Positions 11,158-19,328 of a stretch of 20,908 bases of DNA are shown in pieces. The first letter of the stretch is position 1. Every line of letters begins with the position of its first letter. The position numbers and the translations under genes are program-made. Origin of the DNA: Paramecium octaurelia. Lineage: Eukaryota; Ciliophora; Oligohymenophorea; Peniculida; Parameciidae. The notes beneath the pieces were generated by a model. It searched no databases and had not been told where the DNA came from. It saw nothing but the letters and a program-made list of their open reading frames with translations. The DNA lies in the NCBI GenBank assembly GCA_905182995.1, contig CAJJDP010000008.1:57624-78531 (forward strand). The letters run 5' to 3'.

Positions 11158-11439
11158 GGAATATTCAAAAATAAAAGAATATTTCATAAATTATTAATAA
11201 TTCTAATTATCAATCTTTTCTGAGTAGATTTTGTTAAAAACTAATTTGTTAATCGATTAATTCTTAAAACAGATAGTAGCCCAATTATTATTTGATTGAA
11301 AAATTAGGGGATAAGGAACATTAATAAAACGATATTAATATTTATAAATAAGTTATAATAATCTGCCATTATTTTAATCATGATATTCCTGATATAATTT
11401 AGGATTATGATTTAATAAAGAATATTATATTATGGAAAA
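11158..11439. other. WD40-2 3' flank
   Basis: This flank is AT-rich and immediately downstream of WD40-2. On + a TGA-free frame runs from 11157 to 11978 (about 273 codons), the longest unassigned open frame I noted. Its translation is very poor in glycine, and its 3' part lies opposite the C-biased tract read as minus-strand coding, so I regard it as chance. Confidence 0.4.
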
Positions 11440-12640
11440 TATTTTCGAAATCAATCATTTTAAAATCTTGTTTCATCATAATTTAACTCTTAATTCTGGA
11501 TTGGTTATATTAGAATATTTTAGCTCTGCAAATTGCTCTATATCTCAGATTATTAAAAGAGATTATCAATTAATAAGTAAATAGCTTCATGAATAATAAA
11601 TTTAGATAAAGTTTGGCATTCAATATTTTAGTCTAAATAATAAAAGAATAATTCTCCAATGTTTCTAGAATATCCTCCGGATGCTCAGTTTTAAATAGCA
11701 ATCATATACTATTACATTTAAAATCCATGAAGCTCTGCATTGTGTCCAGTTAATAGTTTGACTCATTATACTTTAGATGCCTAAGGAAAATTAGATGGAA
11801 TTAGATCAATGTTTCTGTTATTTTTATTCCAAAGCCAGCTATCAGGATATTATAATTTTCTCGATTTCTTCAATTTCCCTTAATTCTGTTTCTGCATAGC
11901 TTTTCTTTTTTGATCACAAATCCAAAGTAATCCACTCTCTTCTAACGGAATATATTTTATCTTTTCGCTAACTCTTGATAGAGCGTTTCTTAAGTTCTGG
12001 AACACTTCTCTCTAAATACAACTTTCATTGGGTGACCCTACCGATCTTCTTTTTACCACTATTAGTTCTTTTCAACCTATTGCATTACTATATAAATTGT
12101 CCAATCTTGTTGAACTTGCTAAGTAATTTATTTTCAGTCTCATTATCAAACAGCTTCAAGGTTATCTAGTTAGGATATTTGCAGCAAAACATGATGGAGG
12201 GTTTGCATAGCATATAAGAGGAAATGAAACACTTGTTTTATAATCTATGATCCCAGTTATTATTTGGTTCTTGTCCTTCCACTTATGCACTATTATCTTA
12301 ACATGCACGCATCATTGAATCACTTCAAGAATCCTTCCTTTTAAAGTACCTAAAAACATATAACAAACATCCTTTTCAAAATCTTTACTTCACCTATCTT
12401 CTTTACTCAAATTATTTGGAGTAATAATTAGGGGAGCCCCTATTAAAAAGTATTTCGGCCCACTTAACCTTCTCATGACCTCCTTAATTCCATATGACTT
12501 TTCCATTTTATCCATCCCGATTATATCAATCATTCAAGTAGGAAGACTGAATCCATCTGTTCCTATCTGAGTTTTGATCATTGGATGAATACTGCTTTAT
12601 TAATAAACTTCAAGAGTAATTAATATGAAGTCTCACTTTA
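11440..12640 (-). pseudogene. Probable decayed minus-strand gene, family unknown
   Basis: From 11820 to 12540 the + strand is strongly richer in C than G, the bias seen in the intact minus-strand genes here. On the - strand one frame carries convincing peptide, such as MEKSYGIKEVMRRLSGPKY at about 12450-12512 and VSEKIKYIPLEESGLLWICD at about 11900-11960. This frame also contains about seven TGA codons, for example at 12534-12536 and 12390-12392, about as many as chance would place. So it is not an intact code-6 gene. Decay through CGA-to-TGA or TGG-to-TGA changes would fit. I cannot name the family. It converges on WD40-2, the same arrangement as the MORN genes, but shows no MORN motif. Confidence 0.35.
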
Positions 12641-14060
12641 AATCATATTTTTAATTTAGATTAAATTATTCAGAAGATATTGATATGATAAGTTATGGAG
12701 AATTATTCTTTAATTTGCTAATATGTGAGATATCATGGATTACATTCTGAAAAATTATTCCTTTCAAATTATTTTCCATTTTTATTCAAAATATCTATCA
12801 CTTCATTCACAAAAATATGATATTATTGAAATTATTTGTAATTTCCACTATCATTTACAATTTTGTTGTCATAAATATATATTCATTTGCCTTATTCAAG
12901 TAATCATTTTAGTTGATGTCAATAATGGAGGAGCATTTTAATCCAAAACCTCTGTTATAAAGTTGTAAGTAAAGGCTATTTGTTAAATTATTTAAACTCG
13001 AAAATAAAATTTGATAATCAGTGATTTTGCTTACTAATAAATTTGTAAATTTATTTGCATATTAATAATAGTTTGCTTCAAAAAAGGAACTTGATTTCGC
13101 TTTCACCTCTAAAATTATTCTTCAATTATCATTTCGAAATCCTTTAAAGTTCGAACAGCTTTTGCTAAGAAATAATGTTGAGCATCATAATTATACTAAA
13201 AGGTTGTTAGAGAAGCATAAGATGACCAAAATTATCGAGCCAGAAATGTAACATATTCAAATGTAAAAATAATGGAGGATTCTATATATCTAATTCTTGC
13301 ACAATTAAATATATCGTTCTAAACCTTCTTCCTCTAATTTTTACTACGATAATAAACTCAATAGTATCATAAATCCATCTCATAAGTAAACTCTTCATGG
13401 ATAGGGGAATGGATTGAATCATTTTCGATTGGGGAGATTATAGATAGTTTGATAGTACGGCTTAATTGCCATGATTAATTACTTACAAGAAGATTTCATC
13501 TCTGCTGCTCCCTAGATTTCAATGACCGACCATATTTTTTATTAATTATCCGCATAAGTCTACCATGATTTTGCTAGAATGAAGCCAAACATATATATTT
13601 AAGAATGATTAATTCAGATTTAAGTTAGCCATTATTCAATACACCTGTTCTTCCATCATTTCCTTTTAATATTCAATTAATTAATCATGCCTTTCTGATA
13701 TTAAGGGAATCACAGATTATTCCATTTATTAATTTAATTGAAGTACTGTACGAAATAATTCACCTAAATTTATACCTTGCTAGTATCAGATTAGTAAAGG
13801 TAACATAAATTAGAATTAAAGGAAATGCTAATAACATATATTATTTAGTTTTGAATAATATCGCCGAGTTTGAAAATTAATATCATTTAACGACTATTAA
13901 AAGCCGTCCATAAATAGAGAGCCATAAAATCCTTTGTTTTAATCTAAACTAAATTTTCTTCTTTATTTTCTCTTTTGCTTTTGATAGCAATGGGGGTAAA
14001 AATTAGCCACATCTCCAAAAATTAAAGTTGATACTCAAATTCCAATTCAAGAATTCTTTC
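12641..14060. other. Unassigned tract before WD40-3
   Basis: There is no confident gene. A + strand TGA-free frame at 13015-13452 (145 codons) and several overlapping frames on the - strand between 13080 and 13530 all look weakly protein-like, so the strand cannot be decided. Base composition varies along the tract, with a locally G-rich patch on + at 13381-13440. It may be remains of one or more decayed genes. From about 13700 to 14060 I see nothing. Confidence 0.4.
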
Positions 14061-14094
14061 AAACTCAATCATAAAAATATATTATTGTAATTAA
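14061..14094 (+). promoter_or_regulatory. Conserved 5' flank of WD40-3
   Basis: This 34-nt block begins AAACTCAATCATAAAAATAT and matches 1718-1752 before WD40-1 with only a few small differences. It lies directly against the ATG. Conservation stops further upstream, so this is either a retained control element or leader, or the boundary of the duplication. Confidence 0.45.
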
Positions 14095-15666
14095 ATGTTA
14101 AAACCAAAAATGATAGAAAATGAAAAAGATTTTTGCTGTTAAAACAAGCACAACCAACCAATCCATTTGGCTGTGCTTGATCCAAACTTAGACAAGGAAC
14201 ATAGACTATTATGCAATTTATGCATGGAAAGCTTCGAATCTGATTCCAAAACTATTGGATTTAAAAAAATAATCTAAATTATTGAAGATCTAATTGAGTC
14301 GAAGAAAAACAATTTAGAAAGTATTACTTCAGAAATAATTCGAAAATTACAAATCTGCATAATAAATATACAAGAATTAAAAACTCACTTTATGGAATTA
14401 TTCGATTCTTTCATTATAATAGTTGAAGGTTGGACTTAAAGTTTACTGGCATAAAGAGAATAATTCTACCTATACAGCTTCTATGATGAATTAGATAACT
14501 TTATTAAGAACTAGGATATAATCTACGATTCTAATTTAAAACACATTATTAACATTAATAGATCTTGGGTAACGAAATTAAGCAATAACTTAATCTAATA
14601 CAACCAAGATAAAGATAAATTAAACTTTTAAACGCTAAAGTAACATATAATCAGCATCACCCAGTCAAATTGGTTACAAAACATTAGTGAAAGCAAATTA
14701 AAATTAATTGATTAATCTATTAAATAAAATGAAGAATGTTCAGCTATAGCATTTGATTCTTTTGGTTCAATTATGGTATCAACCGAAAAGTATGATATTA
14801 AAGTTTGGAGTTTTCTAAATGGAACATTCAAATTAGTTAAAACTTTGTAAGGACATACTGATTGGATCTAATGTTTAGTTTATAGTAAAAAACAGAATTC
14901 TTTTATTTCATGCTCTGGAGACAAAACAATAAGATGCTGGCAATAATTAAACTAAAATGATTGGATTTGTTCATAACCTTACTTATAACATACAGATTAC
15001 ATTATGTGTATTATATTGAATTTAAATGAGGATTTACTATTTTCTGGAAGTTTTGACAAATCAATTAAAGTTTGGAAGGTTGAGTTAAATAACAATAAAC
15101 TGGTATTTCTATATTCTTTGGATAAACATCATAATTATGTAATTTCGTTAAGTTTAAATTAATCAGAACATTAATTAGTGTCATGTGGATATGGATAAAA
15201 TTAAATAATTATTTGGGAAAAAAGAGAGAAAGATGACTTTGAATTTAAATATTTTGTTAAATAATCAATTTAAGATTACGGTTAAAAAGTTAAATTTATT
15301 AAGGAAAATTAATTTATTTGGATAACAGGTGATTATCAAACAGATAAATTTTATGTATTTGAATTAAACCAAGGGTTCTTTTAAGAAAATTAAGAGAAAA
15401 CGCTTTAATTCATTCCAAATAATCAAGTTTATGATGAATATCGTTTTCCAATTATTTATAATAAGGAGAGGAATTTAATTGTAGTAAGACATAAGACATA
15501 TATTTATATCATTAGAGAAGTTAATGATGGGAAGTACAAAATTGATGATAAATTGAATTGTGACACAATCGGTATTTTTGGAACTATCACAAACGATGGA
15601 CAATATTTGGTGTATTGGGATAAGAAAAATAAAGGATATTCATCATATAAATTATTAAATAAATGA
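14095..15666 (+). CDS. WD40-3: zinc-finger-like, coiled-coil, WD40-repeat protein
   Basis: This is an intronless code-6 frame of 523 codons with a TGA stop, the paralogue of WD40-1. The start MLKPKMIENEKD aligns with MFKPKMIENEKD of WD40-1. Residues about 13-42 have the Cys-Cys...His...Cys-x2-Cys pattern (FCCQNKH, LLCNLC). Residues about 55-195 are probably helical. WD40 blades from residue 201 include DIKVWSF, LQGHTDWIQCL, SGDKTIRCW, GSFDKSIKVWKV and QNQIIIWE. It retains the SGDKT turn that WD40-1 has lost. Codon 267 is CAG where WD40-1 has TAA, direct support for TAA meaning Gln. The N-terminal 200 residues diverge strongly from WD40-1 while the rest is close. It converges on MORN-B. Confidence 0.9.
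14695..15666 (+). repeat. Duplicated 3' block shared with WD40-1 (copy 2)
   Basis: This 972-nt block is the partner of 2377-3342 and starts with the same 20-base run. It is in register to the stop codon except for the two codons absent from WD40-1. See WD40-1 for the comparison. Confidence 0.85.
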
Positions 15667-16479
15667 ACTATTCTAGAAGTTTTTTATTATTATTTCATTT
15701 CTTCTTCTGATAAATATTAAGGTGATATATTATTTAGAAATCTTATAGGATATAATTAGCATTATCATCAAATAACGCTTTTAACTTGCCCAAGATTTCG
15801 ATCCATTATTTTCGAGGAAAACTTTGTGATTTAACCTAGTTGTTGCATCCAGCAATAACATTATCAATATTTATTGACTATAATTGCATAAAAACATTCA
15901 CCTTATTTATAGAGTTATTCTATCAATTAATAAGGCTAAGATGATTGAATATATAAATTTTGATTTTCGTTAGATATATTTTTTTATTCAAGTATGAATT
16001 TTAAGAATCCTTGTTTTTATGTTTCTGATTCGATAAATTTCAATTTCTTTTTATTCGTTTTTAATCATAATGTTCTTTCTATTAAACTTGTTTATAATAT
16101 TTTGTTATTAAAATATCATAGTTTAATTTTAGAAATTATCATTTTATAACTGAAACAAACATTACCTGTGTTTACATTTGTATTCTTTATTAATTTATTC
16201 TGAATTTCCCAAAATTATTTTTATTATTTATTTATTATATTATATAATCTCAATATTACATAGAGATTAATACACAAAAGATATGATATTTGTTCATTTA
16301 AATGATAATTTCGAATACATGAAAAATCACTTTTTGCTGCTCATTAAATTGTAAGAATGAAAAATTTAAAAACTTAATTTCTTTTTTTTGATTTACTTGA
16401 AAGACAAAAAACAAACTCAATATAATAAATCATTATTCAAAATAAAAAATATTTATTGAAATTTAATATATTAACTGTT
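15667..16479. other. Convergent spacer between WD40-3 and MORN-B
   Basis: This spacer is AT-rich and featureless apart from T-rich runs around 16040-16260. It presumably holds both 3' untranslated regions. It does not align by eye with the WD40-1/MORN-A spacer except for short AT-rich words, and it is about 200 nt longer. Confidence 0.5.
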
Positions 16480-17890
16480 TCAGCATGTGCCTTTTCTCAC
16501 ACCATTTTCAAAACAAACCTATTGAAAGAGTTGATTATATCTAATTTTATAATGAATAATTGCCTATTCCATTTGGAATCTAGAATTGTCCATTTTCCAT
16601 GTTTCATACCATCTTCATATTATCCTCCACCACTTATCAAAAAATAATTAATACATCACATTTCCTTGAAACAAAAAGTCCCACCTTCCAATTTTCATAC
16701 CATTTGAATATTCTCCAACGCATAAAACTTAATGGTAGCTATTTATTATTATTAATTATATGTCTACTCAGCGTATTTTTCATCAACTTCTATCCATTTA
16801 CCTTACTTTATTCCTTCATCATAATTCCCTCCTCCTCTATGGTTAGGCTTTAAATATGTACATAATTTAATCAATCAGCATAATATTCCATCTTCCTTTT
16901 TTCCAACCCTTTACATATTCTCCTGAATAAGCAACCTAAATTCGACTAAATTAATCTAAAAGATAAGATACTAAGAAAAGTTTTAATGTGCATCCTTCCA
17001 CAAACCATGTTTCATCCCTTGCGAATCATAATTACCCCCTCCTCTACTATATTTATTTAAATTTAAACATTAATCTATCCTAAAAATATATCTTCCATTC
17101 TCCTTATTTTATCCCTTCCTCATATAGCCCTGTGTAAAATACTTCAAAGTCTCTTAGTTTTATATGTCTAAAAAATCATTTACAATTAGAAATTTGGCTA
17201 TAATTCTTTCCATACACCTATTTTCTTTCCTTCATCATTATACATTCCTCCTCCTCTTAAAACTTTATTAATACCCTTACATAATTATTTTTCTTTATTG
17301 TATAGTCCATTAGCCAATCTTCATCCCATTATTATATTACCCAATAAAAATCACCCTACAACTCCTAAAATAAACCAATTTAAATCATTACGGATTAAAA
17401 AATTTATATAAATTGACCCATTTTCCATTCTTTAAACCATTCTCATCATAACAGCCTAGGTTTCTAGAAAAAAAATAACATTTGGATACATTGTCTTCTA
17501 ATTGTAATTAGCTTTCCACAACCCACGTTTTTTTCCACCATCATATTGACCTTCATATTTAAGATAATTAAGTCTAGTGAAATAAATTGATTGTTAAACC
17601 CTAAAAAATTTTCAACAATTTCAACCCAATTTCCATATTTTGCCCCATTCTCATCATAACTGCCTCCTCCTCTATAAATTTATTTCAAATGGTATGTTAT
17701 TACATAATTTTATTGTTTTAGTATGCATTCCATTTTCCTTATTTTAATCCATCTTTATATTATCCAACAAAATACGCTTTAGAAATTCTTCATTATTACA
17801 TAATAAGTACTTTGTATAATCTTGATACAGTTCTATCCATTGTCCCGTTTTAACCCCGTTTGCTTCATAATTTCCTCCTGCATTTGTTAT
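16480..17890 (-). repeat. MORN-like repeat array of MORN-B (7 units)
   Basis: Each unit is about 52 residues and is split by two phase-2 introns: one before the GGG and one mid-unit between the two G-x-W halves. GGG introns recur every 207-214 nt on the DNA. Unit 3 has a diverged head, and unit 7 is incomplete after its second half begins. Confidence 0.82.
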
Positions 17891-18100
17891 TTGTTGAGCT
17901 TCCAAGCTTGGCTTCCATTTCCCAATTTTTTTTCCATTTGATCCATAATTTCCGTGCCATTTTAATTAATAAATTTAATCTAAATTAAAAAGAACCCAAG
18001 AAGAAGAATTATCCAGAACATCAGCTTTATTTCTATATTCAAATTATTAAAAGTACTCAGCAATTATTTCTCCATCATCCACATAAACGATTTTACCCAT
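16480..18100 (-). CDS. MORN-B: 7-unit MORN-like repeat protein, 12 introns plus one GC-AG
   Basis: The start is ATG at 18100. Twelve introns, all phase 2 (forward coordinates): 17788-17810, 17672-17703, 17574-17599, 17464-17489, 17365-17391, 17256-17280, 17153-17183, 17044-17068, 16946-16971, 16837-16861, 16739-16767, 16633-16654. If 16541-16563 is also removed (it begins GC), the protein is 426 residues and ends VCFENGVRKGTC at TGA 16480-16482. If it is kept, the frame ends at TGA 16497-16499 (428 residues) without the last motif. An entry unit reads LKWHGNYGSNGKKIGKW. Seven units follow with GGG-x-YD-E-x-G-x-K-x-G-x-W and Y-x-G-x-Y-x-x-G-x-K-x-G-x-W. The third has NLG in place of GGG. The MGSIC start of MORN-A is absent (MGKIVY). 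A scaffold role is likely; no catalytic motif is seen. Confidence 0.8.
16541..16563 (-). other. Candidate 23-nt intron with GC donor
   Basis: On the - strand this segment starts GCAATTATTC and ends TTAG. It occupies the place of the mid-unit intron found in the other six MORN-B units. Removing it joins in phase 2 and restores the family motif QQVCFENGVRKG. No GT is available nearby. It could be a working GC-AG intron or a donor killed by a T-to-C change. Confidence 0.6.
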
Positions 18101-18179
18101 TTAAAATATAACGATAAAATTTTTTCTTAATGATTTGTACAATTAAATATATCTGCCAGAAAAAATCCATGTATTAATT
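18101..18179. other. MORN-B 5' flank
   Basis: This 79-nt gap separates the MORN-B ATG from the end of the minus-strand ORF upstream. It is AT-rich. Any promoter for MORN-B must lie here or inside that ORF. No short intron convincingly joins the two. Confidence 0.4.
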
Positions 18180-18719
18180 TCAAAATTTAAATACATCATT
18201 CCAGCCTTTATGATAAAAAATTAATACCTTTTCTTTCAAACCGTCTTTATTTACAAAGTAGAAATTACCATGTTTTATTCCTAAGCAGGTTGGGCCTGTT
18301 AAAATTTTGGATCTATTTTATACTATTTGTAATTTTTACCCATATTTCTCTTATGAGGTTCCTATTAATAAATTAAATATTTTCTCTTTAGATTTGATTT
18401 TTGAACTCAACTCAAATTCTACTTAAGTTTTTTTCTCAATTATAATGGATAAGCATGTTCTCTTCATTTATTCCCAAATTTAAGTTTTATGATCATGATA
18501 AGAATCCTTATCGATTCCATCAATTTAATGTTAGCTCTAAATATAATCCTCTTTTTCTAGTGAATCTAATAACGACAAGACAGGAAATCGTATTTAATCA
18601 AGATTAAAATTGAATTCATTTTCAAGTTATTCAAATACGTCTTAAAAATAATTCAATAATTGGTGTAGTATGCTTGAATCTGATTGAGAAAAAGTAACAA
18701 ATTATTTATCTGTTTGCAT
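18180..18719 (-). pseudogene. Minus-strand ORF, possible relic of the WD40 family
   Basis: This is a 179-codon code-6 frame from ATG 18719 to TGA 18180. It contains DHKTQIWEQMKRTCL, which resembles a WD40 strand such as DKTIKFWMKQNEWIC of WD40-2. It also has EKYGQKLQIV...GNFYFVNKDG, comparable to QDYGQKVKFI...DKFYVFELNQG of WD40-3, and NFNLDQI near the start resembles DFNIDQI in WD40-2. It has no zinc motif and no complete blade series. Its length alone is within chance. It may be a decayed propeller gene, an unrelated small gene, or noise. Confidence 0.3.
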
Positions 18720-19328
18720 TCTATTCAAAATATATTTATATATATATAGATATCAATAATAATAATAGTTCCATCATTTAATTTCTTTTATAAATTTAGA
18801 TATAAAAATCAAACAAAGAATAGGTTATCTGTATTTCCCTGATAGAAAATTTTGTCTGGAATGGCTTATACCTAGGAGAGTTTTTACTTCTTGTTTTCAA
18901 AGAGATAAAGTTATGTGAATTACAGAATTATTTTATCTAACAAAAAAAAGTTGTTTAATTTTTGATTTTCTGAATATCTAATGTGAAAACCTTTTTTTAC
19001 ATTTTTTCTTTTTTGATGTAACTTTCAAAAATTCTGTAAAATTATAATTTAGAATGACAGCAGTCATTATTTAAATATTAAATAAAAATGATTTTTCTGA
19101 CCAATAATTGTAAAGATATTAAATTATATCTATACTTGAGTTAAAATGAATTAAAATAGTAAAAATTCCCTTAAAACAATCCATACTGTTAAACCATTTA
19201 TTTATTGGATCCTCATAATAAATTGAATTAAAAATGATTTAAATATTTAATTTCAACTTCTTTTTACCACTCTTTGTTACAATATTGTTAATATTAATAC
19301 CTCTTTTTTGATATTATGCTATTTGACA
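18720..19328. other. Unassigned AT-rich tract
   Basis: This tract has an alternating TA-rich patch and an AAT triplet run at 18726-18768, then featureless AT-rich sequence. On + around 18670-18780 the peptide includes KYIYIYIDINNNN, vaguely like KTYIYIIREVNDG of WD40-3, but low complexity explains this equally well. I see no gene. Confidence 0.4.

Noticed and set aside
11157..11978. TGA-free + strand frame of about 273 codons after WD40-2
   Set aside because: Several such frames are expected by chance with one stop codon; it is nearly free of glycine and lies opposite a C-biased tract read as minus-strand coding.
11975..12169. Standard-code hydrophobic + strand ORF of 64 codons
   Set aside because: Its Leu/Phe-rich composition is what the antisense of a Lys/Glu-rich frame looks like; strand bias favours minus.
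11440..12640. TGA read as an amino acid in this tract
   Set aside because: The number of TGA codons equals chance expectation and five neighbouring genes use TGA as their stop, so decay is the simpler explanation.
12735..12941. Standard-code + strand ORF of 68 codons
   Set aside because: No motif, no family, and chance length.
16456..16853. Two overlapping standard-code + strand ORFs (63 and 84 codons)
   Set aside because: Both are antisense to MORN-B exons and cross its introns.
18726..18768. TA-rich and AAT triplet tract as a microsatellite or eliminated-segment boundary
   Set aside because: Too short and imperfect; low-complexity AT sequence is common here and no matched pair of ends was found.
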